Shown in pieces: positions 37,404-49,276 of a DNA stretch of 64,000 nucleotides. Every line of letters starts with the position of its first letter. Position 1 is the stretch's first letter. A program made the translations under genes and the position numbers. The stretch is taken from NCBI GenBank assembly GCA_013396915.1, contig VWZL01005131.1:267531-331530 (forward strand), read 5' to 3'. Origin of the DNA: Stercorarius parasiticus. Lineage: Eukaryota; Chordata; Aves; Charadriiformes; Stercorariidae. Below the pieces are notes generated by a model. It worked only from the letters and a program-made list of their open reading frames with translations, was not told where the DNA came from and searched no databases.

Positions 37404-39496
37404 ACTTAAGAGGGAAAGAAAGCAAACATCCACAGATGTTTGAAACACACTAGTGTTTTGAACAGTAACTTCTCAAAATGTCTGAACAAGGACTATATTG
37501 TGTATGGCTTTTGCTGAGCTGATTACTGTTTATCTGTCACCTCAAGACCTGTCCTCTTCCAATGTCTGTAAAATAGGCATTCCTCCACCAGTCTCTACTG
37601 AAAACTCTGCTGAGCCGGTTTGCTCAGGGTTCACAGAACACACAAAGTTTACTTAAACTGTTACATCTGATGGCTTGTTTGTTAGAACATGTGTTCCAGG
37701 AGACCCATTTTGAGACACAAAGGACGAGGAAAGTTAGGATTGGAGCAGTCATACTGTAACAGACTGTGCTAATCACAGAGCTATGGGAGGCAACTGCCTT
37801 TTATCATTTTTGTGGATAACTGTGCTACTGTGAGCAAGAAGTGCAAAAGCCACACAGGCCAAAGGAGAGCAGATGTTAGCAGTTCAGCTGGTCCGATGGG
37901 AAAGATGCTGTCTTGAGTGGCTGCTCTCAGAATTATTTTTTATTTGCTTTTTTTCCTTTATCCAACAAGTAGCAAATACAAACTCCATCAGCATCCCGGG
38001 AAGCAGAACACCACTTAGTGGGCAAGTGCTTTTATGAGGTTAATGTGCAAAAACCAGAACTCTGGCTTCCAGCTTTGGGGAGTGCAGTCCCTGCAGGAGA
38101 CAGCATTTCAGAAATATTCTGCTCTTACACATTTCCTATTGATTGATTTAGGCATCCCAGCACTTAGTGTACTGGCAGCTGTCAGTCTCACCTTGCTCCA
38201 AACTGAAATTAGCTTTGCAAATTCTGCTCTTAGAGACAGGCTCTGAGGTTGGGGGGGTTTGTGTATCACATGTCAAAACACCAAACTCCTTTGGTTTGAG
38301 CAGGAGTTAAATTGTACTCTTCTTAATTCACCATTTTTCCCAAACTTGCACACACAACTTCAAGGGACAGGTAGAAAACTCATTTCACAATCTGTTTTTA
38401 AAGGCTTTTCATCAGCTGAAGTACCATCCCAGGGAAACTACAAGTCGGTTAAAAATATATAGCAACGCACATGTAAGCGGAAGTTCCTCGTCTTGACTGA
38501 GTTATTTAAAATATTAATACAATAAACACAGAACATTAAAAATGAAGCCATCATCATTTGGGGCTATCTTTGCATATTTTATAGCTAGATACATATTTCT
38601 CTTAGGCAAGACTCTCTAAAATTCATTAAAATACTAATTTCCTCACAGGAAATGTGTCACACTTTGTCATATAAACAAAGAAAAACACCCACACCAGATT
38701 ATTCAACATACCATATAAGAGGAATGTCTCTTCCAGCATGAAATGTTTCTCATTTGAGTTACCATATGCCTCCTACTCCTTATTCCATTTTTCCATCTCC
38801 TCTAACATAAACACATCCATCTATTAACAACCTTTCAAATTCATTACACTTTAAATATTGTATAGCAACACATGTAAACAGACATCTATTACTTTTATTG
38901 CACTATTGGTACAAATTCACAGCAGCTGACAGTAGAATCTCAGCTCAGTGTAGGAAATGCATACCTGCTCAGCTGCAAAATTTTATATGCAATAAATCCT
39001 GTCAAATGCTATATAAACCTCCACATTAAGGTAGTAATATTATGCTATAACATTTCCTCTGATTTCTCTTTCTAATTTCCTTCAAAGTGTCTCTGACATT
39101 TGAAAAAAACAAAATAAAATCAGGTGTAGGAAGAAACTCTATTAACTACCTACTATCTTAAAGGCAAAACAGAGCAGCTGGATAATATTCCGGGGCTACA
39201 GGTCTGGAGTGTAATAAATAAAATGAGTATAGTCCCATTAAAGTCAATGTGCCTGATTCCTTCCCAGTACCTAAGTAATGGACAGAAAATAGGCAAACTG
39301 CTACTTCAGAAGCCTGTTAAGGAGGCATTAAAAACCTGTGTCAGAGTACAGAATTTATGGGCCAAGTGTTTTTTTGTAAGGACAGTTAGTTTTTGCAAGA
39401 ACTTTTATTTTGCTAGTATTTTTTTTATTCCTTCTCTAAAGAAAGAAGAAAACAACCTACCACAAACCCTAAGCTTTTACTTCTGATTTGTTAAAG

Positions 39497-39529
39497 TCAC
39501 AGCCCAATCACAGCCTAATCACAGCCCAA
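39497..39529. repeat. 11-bp tandem repeat, three units
   Basis: TCACAGCCCAA occurs at 39497-39507 and 39519-39529, with TCACAGCCTAA between them at 39508-39518. It is a short tandem array with one C-to-T difference in the middle unit. Confidence 0.9.
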
Positions 39530-42500
39530 CTGATTTAGAAATTTCCTTCTGCATCAGTTCAGTATTAAGCAGCACTTCCACTGCAACTGAGCATGAAGTC
39601 AGTGGAAGGTGTAGGGTGGAACCCCAGAAAACTATCTCTCCTTTGCTGATTTCTGAAGATGATGTTTAATGAAGTTTTAGTTTTGGTGAAGTTTAATCTT
39701 GTGCCAATTGGGTAGTTTAACAGGAAAGAAAAATGGGACTACATTTTGGGAATGCAAAATATTTTAACATTTTCAAGTTAATAACTGTTCTGATGTTCTT
39801 GAATCAATATTTTTGTGTGAAATCTTTCATTGGTTTATTTAAACACAATAACCTTGCATGCAAAAATAGAATGAAGAAAAATAGATTTCTTTTTAATGAA
39901 ATTTTTGTGCAGGCTGGTAGCTCCAGATCATGCTCAGATCTAATTCTAAGATATTTAGAAATCTGTCATCTCACAAGGCCTAGTATTATGAAAGTGCAAA
40001 GATTGTGGAATCAACTTTTAAAATTATTATTATTATTGTAATGCTGAAAAGAAATTTTGGATTACATCTCTGCATTAGTCACTAAAAGCTCTACATGAGA
40101 TTTGGCATTCATATTTAAATAAGCTATGTAAAGCTCTGCATGTTTCTAATGACCTAGTCGATAGTGCTGATGAATAACTAATTAGAAAAATAATTTAACC
40201 TTATTCTTCCAGAAAAAAAAAAAGAAAAAATAATTGAATGTTTCTACTAAAGGGATAGTTGATATAAGATGAATGTTTATTATAAAACTTCTAGTTTCCT
40301 GGTTTATAAATGGGTATAATTAAATTTAACGTCCAGACTATAAGCAAGAATTGGATCTGTAAACATATAATTTTCATTAAACTGTCATTCACATTTCCTT
40401 AAAATACTTTCACAATGATTTAAAGACTTATTTCATTGTTAGTTTCCACAAGTCCCCAGTGAATTTCTACCAACTTTCATAACCAAAAGCTCACAAAAAT
40501 ACAAATTTAAAATAACTTAAGATGAAAGGCTCACTTTCTCTAAGATCAGAAAGTAGTAGACACATGAAATAATATACCTCCTGTTTCGGATTTAAGACAC
40601 TCATTAAGAAATTTAAAGGTGACCAAAAATTAAAATCAGTTACCCTGTATTTTCTAGTTCTGAAGTAATTTCATATTCTTTTCAAGCCATAGATACTTTT
40701 CATTGTTCAAAATATAATACTGAGAATATGAATATTTCAATTCGGTGTTCAGCAGGATTTCTCAGTTTTGAACAGATTTTACGCTGAAGTCGCAGTAGTC
40801 TGCTCCTATGTTAAATGTAAAGCATAAAGCGGTTGTTCATTGAGCGCATTTCTTTTCTCTTGTGCCTCCAGCATAAGCAGAAACACTAAAATAAAGCTCA
40901 AAACTGTGCCATAAAATAGTTTATTGAAAATTGGGCATAAGAAAGAGAAGTTAAGAGGCAAAGTCAGACAAGCGACATACAGGGAAGCCATGTGTCATTG
41001 CAAATGGCACTGAAGACCTGCACCGTGGTACCGCCTCCATCACAGTTGCCGAGCCCTTTGGCCAGTAACAGACAGCAAAGGAGATGTTGGGCAAGAAGAA
41101 TCGCTGGATCAGTCAAGGTGATTTGGGCCCTCTTCACATCTGAGTTAGTAGTCTTTATTGTGATTTTAAATATTAGAAATTTTCAGTAGTTGCTGAATTT
41201 TAGCACTCCCTAAATCACGCTGGGAGCAGCCTGGCATAATTCTTCACAGGATTTCCCTGTGTAAAGTATGTGTGCAAATGTATCATACCTACAGGACACA
41301 TGCTGCACAGAGGATCTTCAACTGCACAGTGGACTTTGCACATCACAGACGCATTGCCTCAGTGGACCTCTGCTGTATATTTAATTGGCCTGTATCATCC
41401 TTTGTCCAGGATTTTCAGGATATGTGGAACATATCAGATTTGAGTAATCTTTTTACTTCCCAGGAGAAGTTTTGTGCATCTTATTATATTTATATTATGT
41501 GAAATAAATATTATATGAAATGAACATGGTATGATATATGTTATAACAGTGCAATACTACACATAGGATTTCCATTCTCATCTTCTAGGACATACAGTAA
41601 CAGAAAGGAAGCCATAACTGACAATTTATGTCTTACATTGTTTTAAATATCAATATATATTTATTTATCTATTCATTACCTATCGTGTGCCTAAAACTGT
41701 TTACACATTTATCCCTTTTAAATTTTGAAAACTAATGGAATACAGTATGCCACACTCTGATTTAAATAAAGGTTATTTTTCTGCTCCTGAATTGCTCTCA
41801 TTCACACTGGTGTAACTGAAGGTAAAAAATTAATGAAATCACACTTAATGGAAAACCAGAATAAATGCCTCTGTTTATAAACATAAAAATAAACAGTCTT
41901 CTTAATTCACTGTCTCAATTTTTCTCCCATGGCAAAGAAATAATAATCTTGTCCTTAAATATGATTTTAAGCAGGATTAAAAAACATACATGGCTAAATA
42001 AATCTTCTGAATTGAAGGTAATTGGTTATTTAAATGAAAATGCAGACTTTAAACTATCTTCTGAAGTTACTGCTATATTATAGAACTTATCAGCTAATTA
42101 AAGAGGAACCTTCCCCTTAAAATAGCATAAGGCTTTCAAACCTTATCTTAAACCATAGATGAATATAGCACTTTGTTTTTAAGCTACCAAAAATGTTAGC
42201 CATTCTTTAAGTCTTAACTTGTCTTTCAATTACATATTAATGAACTCTGTGGAATTATAGTTAGCCATTTAATGTTTACAATTTCTTTTCTTGCAATTTT
42301 AAAGATCATATATTATTGAAATTACTATTGTAAAAGTAGCAAGCGGACATTAGTGGTAATACATTGTCATCTTGCTGTAAAACATCATGTAGATAAGCAT
42401 ATCCCTCTCTTAAACTTTAAAATCAAGCAGTATTTCAACTGAGTTTTAATCATGCAGTTCAGTTAATTATGTCCTTTATAGTGCAATTTCACTCTAGCTA

Positions 42501-43239
42501 AATAGGCTCAAACTTTACTCTGTAGTTCAATTGAAATTATTTCTAAATTCTTCCATGTATGAAGCAACTACCATTTACAGGAATGAAATATGAGTGCTTG
42601 CAGGGGCTGCAAAGGATGTGTACTGTAGTTCTCTGTCACTGGGCAAAATACAATATATGCAGTAATTTTAACAAGTCTATCCTAAACCTGTCCACGTAAG
42701 TTAACTACATTGTGGCAGGGTAAACCTAATCATCTCTTTTCCACAGAAAATACCAAAAGCGAGAGTCCCATAGTCAAGCATTTGCTCCAACAAGACATTT
42801 CAGTTTATGTTAATGGTTCTGATTCAGCTGGACTAGGTGTATTATTTAAAAGTATTCTGATTACTTGGTTTAATTCCAAGTCTAGTTCAAGACTCTCTGT
42901 ACTTTGGAATACAATTATACCCAAATATTCTGAAAATAAATGTCTAATAGTAATCTATGAGACCAAGGAACAACTTTGGACAAAGGCAGGAAAGCCTTTA
43001 TTTTCTTTCTCAAAAAATCTTATGCAAAATTTCGGACTTTCACTTGTTGTTGAAACTAGCAGTTAGGTGCATTTTGTTTTCCTTGGTAAGTGGTTAATTA
43101 CAGAGACATTTTTCAGTATACTGTGTGTTATATATTTATATGACATAAAGAATTCTAAACTATTATTTAGATTGTAAGTCTTTAAACCCTTATATCATCA
43201 ATATATTGATTTTTCCAAGCCCCATAATAGGTATACTGT

Positions 43240-43310
43240 TTATGGAAATATATAAAATATATGTATATCTTATATATATATAAAATATAAAAAATATATA
43301 TATNTTTATT
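43240..43310. repeat. AT-rich dinucleotide tract with one ambiguous base
   Basis: The tract is nearly pure A and T, with several TATATATA runs on both sides of a single N at 43304. The ambiguous base probably reflects a polymorphic or poorly read repeat. The sequence could form cruciforms. Confidence 0.85.
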
Positions 43311-46300
43311 GTAACTTTGTGGAAATAGGCAAAATCTGTTAAATCCTGACAATGTTCTGTTTTCTGTCTGAGTGAGATTTTGAACACAAGTAACAATTGC
43401 TTGCTGAATGTATCTCTCTGCATCCGGAGAAAGTCTTTCAAAGATTAATAGCTTGTCACAAAAACCTCACTCTAATAATACTGATCTATAAAATCATATG
43501 TTCCAACATATGAGCAAATATCATGCTCAAAATTAAAATATATATGCACACTTGACAGTTCCATGTAACAGTTTGGAAAATGTCAATATTTTTAAAGACT
43601 CTATGAAGGAGAAGAAATTAGTAATATAGACAGAGATGGGGTTTTTTTAGGTGATTTTAATGAAATTGTGATAACTGTAGTCAGCTTGTCTTTAGGAGTT
43701 TCATCTAACCTAGGCAAACAGGCTCGTCAAGAGAATGCCTATCTTTCTTTTAGATATTTATCATAGCATGAGCTGAATTGTCCCTTGACATCTTTGATTT
43801 CAGAAACAGGCTAAACAACTAATTTAGGTCTTAGATATTTACATTCTAGAAGCCTAAAGTAATACTGGATTAATCTCACTCTATTTGACAAGCTTGGCAT
43901 GAAAATCAACATATTCATCAAGTACTGTTACAAATTAAATTTTTATCTAACAAGATCATTGACCTTAGAACTGTTGTTGTTTCTTCTGTAGAAAATACAA
44001 GTTTTAGAAGATTATACCAACAGTTACGCCACTACTTAACTCTCCCCATTCCAAGTAACATTGGTACACATATTATACACAACTACCGACCTGATTTTAA
44101 CTTTTTCAAAAATGCATAAACCATATAAATAAATAGTTGATTGTGATATAGCTATGCAAAGGTAAACGCGAATAAATTTTTCAAGTTCCTAATTCAAAAA
44201 TAAGAGTTTTCTCTTTATTACAAAAAGAGATCATCTGGTGAACTAGGAATTTAAAGGAGGGAACTGAACCACTGATTTCCAACATCATGTTTCCCAAAAT
44301 GTCTTTAATAGCTAGAGCTAAGGTATGGTAACAGAAAGTCTTTCTGTAACTTTATAATTCTGATATAAGGCTATATTATGTGAAAGGATCAAAAAAACTA
44401 CTCTCTAACATGCTTTTGACATTTGCATTCTGACGAGTTCCTTTGTGGTACCAGCACTTGTTGCCTTGCCATCAGCAATCAATCTGGTCCATTAGCTAAA
44501 GCCATAGCCTAGTGATTACCTTCTACAGAATATATCTTAATGAAAAAAGTCAAGGAGTTTTCAGAAAACTTTTAATAGGCTGTACAGTACAGAAAACTGT
44601 TAGAAAATGTTGCCACCTACTTTCCATCTACCTAAAAAACACTGGCTTTCTAAATTAATTTTATTCTTTGTGTAACTGCAGATGCTTTCTCTCAAGCACA
44701 TGTCACATCACATGTAATTGGACTTGGTTTATTATATAACTAAGGCATACAACCCACTGCAGACTACATCTTACACTTCTTCACTTTTCTACACACAGTA
44801 TACAGTACTTTTAATGATATCCTTAGAGAGCCGGTCAAAGAGCTTGGGGGTGTAAATGTGCTAGTGACTGTAGTTCAGCCAAAGCTCAGAAGGGGCTCAG
44901 GGTAGGATTTGAGGTATTTTGTTTGTTAGTTCACCCTTAAAAATTCTCCCTTCAGAGTAATAAGATGAACATCAAATCCTACCTCATGTTTGACAGACAT
45001 GTAAAAAGTCTCCCTCAGGCTGGAAAGTATAACGAAAAAGAGCCAAAAAACCCCACAATACAACAAGCATCATTGTAATCACTGATTCATACTGACCATG
45101 TCTGTAAAGCAGAATGAAAACAGAATAAATTATTATTAAAAAATTAATTTATATTAAACACTTTCTTCGATTTGGTGAAGCTTGTCAGTTCCATGTAAGT
45201 AGTGTTATTGAAGTTCCACAGTTTTTGTGTGCATACATTTCTTCTTTCTTCTCTACTGGATCATGGTCACAGAGAATGAATTAAAAACCGAATGCTTACA
45301 AAATAGTTGTATGGCTGCAGAGTGTGTATATGAAAGAGGATCTCTAGTAAATTATGAACACTGTGCTGTCTCAGACTATTTGACTACCCTATAGAATATC
45401 TAACGGGATCTATGCCAACAGTTTATATGATTTGGCAACAGTCATTATTTATGGCTCTGGAGAATAAGCGATATATCTGAACCTAAACACAAATTTAAAA
45501 AATGGCCTGCCTTTGAAGAATTCACGGGAATATTTGTGCTTTAATACAGATTTAAATATCCATCCTCCGTATTGCAAAATGTGAATTTAGCACATTATGA
45601 ACATTAGATCATCAGAAATCATAATCAAGTATCAGCTTGTAGTTTACATATGATCAGATATTTGATTACCTCAGACACACAATGGATTTGATATACAAAC
45701 CACTCCGAATACATTGAGTCTATAATAGTAGAATGAGCAACCATGATTATCATCCTTCAACAAGATGATTGTATCTACCAAAGTAATTTTATAAAGGAGA
45801 AATAAAGACACTTCAATAAGGCTCTTCCTGAGTGTGATTGTCGTCTTCTTTGAAAGTAAACACATTACGATTGTGTAGCATCTGGAATCCATTATATTTT
45901 AACTACGTTTTATACAACTCATGTTTCCCCTTAACAGATGTGCCTGAAAGATCAGTATCTCTTATTTATTCTGCATTGATCATTTCAGTTTTTGCTCTTT
46001 ACATTTTCACACCCAACTAAATAATACCAGTAGAGAAAGAGGGTAAAACTGGTGATGAAAAGTTTCAGAGACTCAGTTAAACATTATGATTCCATTATCT
46101 ATTATTTGCCGAAAGAAAATCTTCAGAAACATATAAACAGCAAAGTAATTTCAAAGCTGCTAGAAAGAAGGCTCAAAAGTCTCCAGGCATTCAGCCATCA
46201 TGAAGACAGAAAGTACGATGTAAAATTTCTCGTTAACCATTGCAAAAGACTGCCAAAGAAAGTATGTAATTTCTTTAAGTTTTCATATTTTTTCTGGATG

Positions 46301-46944
46301 TCTTGGAATAAAAACATCATTCAGGCTAAGTGTTCCAGTGGTTTCCATTGGCTCTGTATTTACAAAATAAAAATTTCTTAATCATTTAGTATAATCTTAA
46401 AGAGAAACAAGTTCTTTTATCCCCACTGTGGAATAAAAGTGTAAGTATAGGGAAGAAAAAAAAAAGAAAAAGAAAAAAAAAACAGACTTAGAACATTATT
46501 ATAAAAGCAAGTACTCTTGAAAGCCTGACATTTACCAATATAGGTTGAGTATCACCACTACCTACAGTAAAAGGAATAGTCGTCAGTCCATTAAAACTTA
46601 GATTAACAACACAACTTCCTGCAATCTTTAACCACAGCATAACTGAGCTTCCTGTACTCCTGTGATCTATTCTGTGTTTTAAGAGCATGAGGCTTCAAAA
46701 ATCTCCCTGAACCCAGCACTGAGACTTAGCTATTTCCATCTGAGAATCTAATCTGAAAGGTCTACAGTGTTGTCCAACTTCAGTGGAACTCAGAGTTTTT
46801 CCTGATCTAGCTGGAAGTCTCCTGAATGCAAGCTCGTCTAGAAAGGCAAGGTCCTCTACCTGATCTAAAATTTGGACTCTTTTCCACCATGTCTCATTTA
46901 TGATGTTCTTTGTATTACTACGGCTCACTCACTGAGATCACAGG

Positions 46945-47149
46945 ATCTCAGACGTTGTGGAGGGACTGCCAAAGCTCATCCGACCCTCTAACTATTACTC
47001 CCTGCTCTTATTCCATGTGGGCACAAATGATACAGAAAACTCAGATAGTATCAAACGTGACTACAGAGTTCCGGGAGCAGTAGTCAAGGGCACAAAGGCC
47101 CAGGTGGTGTTTTCTTCAATCCTGCCATCAAGGCAAAAGGGTGTGAGGA
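46945..47149 (+). mobile_element. CR1 LINE, 5' segment (ORF1 part), interrupted by an LTR
   Basis: This is the left part of a 5'-truncated CR1 non-LTR retrotransposon; the right part resumes at 47721. The translated frame contains HVGTND (codons at 47014-47031), which matches the GxND block of the SGNH-esterase-like domain known from CR1 ORF1, followed by a VVFSSILP segment. CR1 moves by target-primed reverse transcription, and its copies are usually cut off at the 5' end. Here the cut lies inside ORF1, so the copy cannot encode a full ORF1 product. The left edge is approximate, because identity fades near 46945. Confidence 0.8.
47145..47149. repeat. left target-site duplication of the solo LTR
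   Basis: GAGGA directly precedes the TG start of the LTR at 47150. The matching bases after the LTR are GAGAA (47721-47725), one mismatch. A 5-bp duplication is typical of ERVL-type LTR elements. Confidence 0.6.
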
Positions 47150-47411
47150 TGACATGGTTTCAGCTGGGATGGAGTTGACTTTCTTACTAGCAACTGTTTT
47201 AATGCTATGTTTTGGACTTGAAATGAGAATACTGTTGATAGTGCACTAATGTTTTTGGTTGTTCCTAGGCACTCAAGGTCTTTTCTGCCCCTCATACCAC
47301 CCCACCAGCGAGAAAGCTGGGGTTGCACAAAAAGTTGGGAGCAGACACAGCTGGGACAGCTGACTCCAACTGACCAAAAGGATAGTCCATGCCATGTGAC
47401 ATCATGCTCAG

Positions 47412-47420
47412 TATATAAAG
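47412..47420 (+). promoter_or_regulatory. LTR TATA box
   Basis: TATATAAAG lies about 185 bp before the ATTAAA poly(A) signal of the same LTR, the order expected for U3 promoter then R. Whether it is still active cannot be told from sequence. Confidence 0.6.
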
Positions 47421-47600
47421 CTGGGAAAAGAAGAAATAAGGCAGAATGTTCAAAGTTATGATGTTTTGTCTTCCCAAGTGACCAATGTGTGTGATGGAGC
47501 CCTGCTTTCCTGGGGATGGCTGGGTGCCTGTCAGCTGATGGGAAGTGGTGAATGAATTCCTTGTTTTGCTTTGTTTGCATGCATGGCTTTTGCTTTACTT

Positions 47601-47606
47601 ATTAAA
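47601..47606 (+). terminator. LTR poly(A) signal ATTAAA
   Basis: ATTAAA in the context ACTTATTAAACTGTC is followed within 40 bp by T-rich sequence, as in the R region of this LTR family. The same hexamer and context occur in the second LTR at 60057-60062. Confidence 0.6.
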
Positions 47607-47739
47607 CTGTCTTTATCTCAACCCGTGAGTTTTCTCACTTTTACTCTTCTGATTCTCTCCCCCATCCCACCAGAGGGGAGTCAGAGAGCAGCTGCATGGT
47701 CCTAGCTGCCGGCAATGACAGAGAAGAAAGGCGCTAAAA

Positions 47740-47919
47740 GGACAAGTCAATAACTAGCTATAGAATTGGTGTTGGTGACCAGGTTTTGGGTTCTATGACC
47801 ATAGGACCTTATTTGCAGTTCAGCATCTGTTTGGGAGAGATGGGATCCGCCTCAGAAAGAAGGGAAAGGCTATTTTCAGCAACAGTGTGGCTGACATCAT
47901 AAGGAGGGCTTTAAACTAA
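47740..47919 (+). pseudogene. CR1 ORF1 C-terminus (SGNH-esterase-like), decayed
   Basis: This is the end of CR1 ORF1 after the LTR insertion. The frame reads through a GLLF-like block and then a GRDGIRLRKKGK segment (about 47833-47865). It ends in a basic IRRAL-type tail and a TAA at 47917-47919. In active CR1 ORF1 the corresponding block is DGxHL, where Asp and His are thought to belong to the esterase catalytic set. Here the His codon position holds CGC (Arg, 47848-47850), consistent with loss of function by C-to-T/G-to-A type decay. The ORF is also split by the LTR. Confidence 0.7.
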
Positions 47920-48109
47920 GAATGATGGTGAGGGAGACAATAACTAGCAGTCCTGTGAGGGCGTGACAGGCAGGTTCACTGAGCAAAGGGCATGGGGTGA
48001 TGTGTCAACAAGGGATAACAAAATCTACAAAATGGGGTTTAAGCAGGGTCAACTCCAACAATTACAAGTAAGCAGTGAAGTGTCTACAAGGCAAACCCTC
48101 TCCCAGAAT

Positions 48110-48265
48110 TCAACATACTGGGGTGTCTCTTCAGAGTGCCATTATATTAATGCATGCAGTATGGGGAATAAACATGATGAGTTAGACATCTCTGTGCAAT
48201 CACAGGTCTACGACCTTGTTGGGTTCATAGAGACAGAGTGGGATGGCTCCCAGTACTGGAGAATG
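48110..48265 (+). pseudogene. CR1 ORF2 endonuclease N-terminus, remnant
   Basis: The frame holds YINACSM (INARS-like block), NKHDELD and FIETEWD (ITETWWD-like block), which are the first two conserved blocks of the apurinic-type endonuclease at the start of CR1 ORF2. The remaining catalytic blocks are absent because the sequence jumps to reverse-transcriptase sequence near 48265. The endonuclease would nick target DNA in an active LINE, but this remnant cannot. Confidence 0.75.
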
Positions 48266-48269
48266 TGGT

Positions 48270-48985
48270 GATCAGTGGCGTGAAGTCTAGTTGGAGGGCA
48301 GTAACTAGTGGTGTACCCCAGGGGCTAATAGTGGGTCCAGTCCTGCTTAACATTTTCATTAATGATTGAGATGATAAGGCAGAGTGTACCCTCAGCAAGT
48401 TTGCTGATGACACAAAACTGGAAGGAGTGGCTGATATGCCGGAGTGTTGTGTTGCCATCCTGGACAGGCTGGAGAAATGGGCTGACAGGAAGGAACCTCA
48501 TGAAGTTCAACAAAAAAAAGGACAAAGTCCTGCAGCTGGGACAAAAAATCTCATGTATCAATAGGCTCTTTCCCATTGGTGCTACCCGGTTTGAAAGCAG
48601 CTTGGCAGAAAAGGACCTGAGGGTCCTGGCAGACACCAAGTTGAACACAAGCCAGCAATGTGCCCTTGCAGCAAAGAAAGCTACTGGTGTCTTGGACTGC
48701 ATTAGGAGGAGTGTTGCCAGCATGTCAAGGGAGGTGATCCTTCCCCTCCACTCATAATGCTGAGGCCACACTTGGAGTAAAGCGTTCAGTTCTGGGATCA
48801 CCTATACAAGAGAGACATGGACATACTGGAGAGAATTCAATGAAGGGACACAAAGATGATTACGTGACTGGAGCAGCTCTCCTATGACGAAAACCTGAGA
48901 GAGGTGGGACTGTTCAGCCTGGAGAGAGAAGGCTCAGAGGGGATCTCATCAATGTATATAAATACCTGAAGGGACAGTGTAAAGA
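48270..48985 (+). pseudogene. CR1 ORF2 reverse transcriptase C-terminal part, decayed
   Basis: Conserved blocks are seen in order: SGVPQG (48307-48324), [11 protein letters not shown] just after, and the catalytic FADDTK (48400-48417). These are followed by an [14 protein letters not shown] segment, [11 protein letters not shown] and REVILPLHS. An in-frame TGA at 48367-48369 lies between the VPQG and ADD blocks, further stops follow after 48757, and frame shifts occur. In intact CR1 this enzyme copies the RNA at the nicked target. Here the palm and finger blocks upstream of VPQG are deleted. Confidence 0.85.
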
Positions 48986-49258
48986 TGATGGGGCCAGGCT
49001 CTTTTCAGTGGTGCCCAGTAACAGAACAAAAGGCAAAGTACACACACTGAAACACAGATGGTTCTGCCAACATCAGGAAACACTTTTTTTTACTGTGAAG
49101 TTGACTGGCAACGGTTGTTCAAAGGGGTTGTGGAGTGTCCATCCTTGGAGTTATTCAAAAGCCACCAGGGCAAGGTCGTGGACAACTGGCTCTAGGTGGC
49201 CCTGCTTTAACAAGGGGTTGGACCAGATGACATCCAGAGGTACCTTCCAACCTCAAGC

Positions 49259-49276
49259 ATTCTGTGATTCTGTGAT
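49259..49276 (+). repeat. CR1 3'-terminal 8-bp repeat
   Basis: Two ATTCTGTG units plus AT close the element. CR1 LINEs end in a short 8-bp direct repeat rather than poly(A), which fixes orientation and the 3' boundary. Confidence 0.9.

Larger units (their letters stand above)
35601..46944. other. AT-rich non-coding stretch, no gene seen
   Basis: No gene is supported over 11.3 kb. Small features are a TAA/AAT trinucleotide run at about 36545-36566, a G-quadruplex motif at 37380-37403, an 11-bp triplicate repeat at 39497-39529, an ATT run at about 40023-40037, an AT-dinucleotide-rich tract at 43240-43310 with one ambiguous base, and an A-rich tract at about 46450-46482. Two open frames of 118 codons (42710-43066) and 109 codons (46052-46381), plus strand, have no recognisable domain. 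Confidence 0.55.
47150..47720 (+). mobile_element. solo LTR (avian ERVL-like) nested in CR1
   Basis: A 571-bp LTR begins TGACATGGTTTCAGCTGGGA and ends CAATGACA, inserted in the ORF1 region of a CR1 element. It has a TATATAAAG box at 47412-47420 and an ATTAAA poly(A) signal at 47601-47606, followed by a T-rich then CT-rich U5 and a GGGGAGTCAGAGAGC stretch near the end. Its 3' half is clearly related to the LTR at 59595-60186 (shared CTTTACTTATTAAACTGTCT). No retroviral genes lie beside it, so it is a solo LTR left by recombination between the two LTRs of a provirus. Its own near-perfect 5-bp flanking repeats show that it inserted independently. Assignment to ERVL is from the duplication length and remembered bird LTR sequence. 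Confidence 0.85.
47721..49276 (+). mobile_element. CR1 LINE, 3' segment with internal deletion
   Basis: The right part of the CR1 copy resumes after the LTR. In order it holds the end of ORF1 (stop TAA at 47917-47919), a spacer, the start of the ORF2 endonuclease (about 48120-48265), an internal deletion, the C-terminal part of the reverse transcriptase (about 48270-48760 and beyond), and the 3' untranslated tail. The tail has ACCTTCCAACCTC and ends in two ATTCTGTG units at 49259-49274, the hallmark 3' end of CR1. ORF2 carries stops and shifts, so the copy is dead. About 2.5 kb of ORF2 expected in a full CR1 is missing. Confidence 0.9.

Noticed and set aside
42710..43066. 118-codon plus-strand frame preceded by a good acceptor-like CTCTTTTCCACAG
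   Set aside because: There is no recognisable domain and no convincing donor before the stop. It may be chance.
46052..46381. 109-codon plus-strand frame with a Leu/Lys-rich middle and an internal GTATGT donor-like site
   Set aside because: The middle part looks protein-like, but no family is recognised, no good acceptor precedes it, and the length is within chance expectation.
48325..48801. 158-codon minus-strand open frame
   Set aside because: It is antisense to the CR1 reverse transcriptase remnant; the real homology is on the plus strand.
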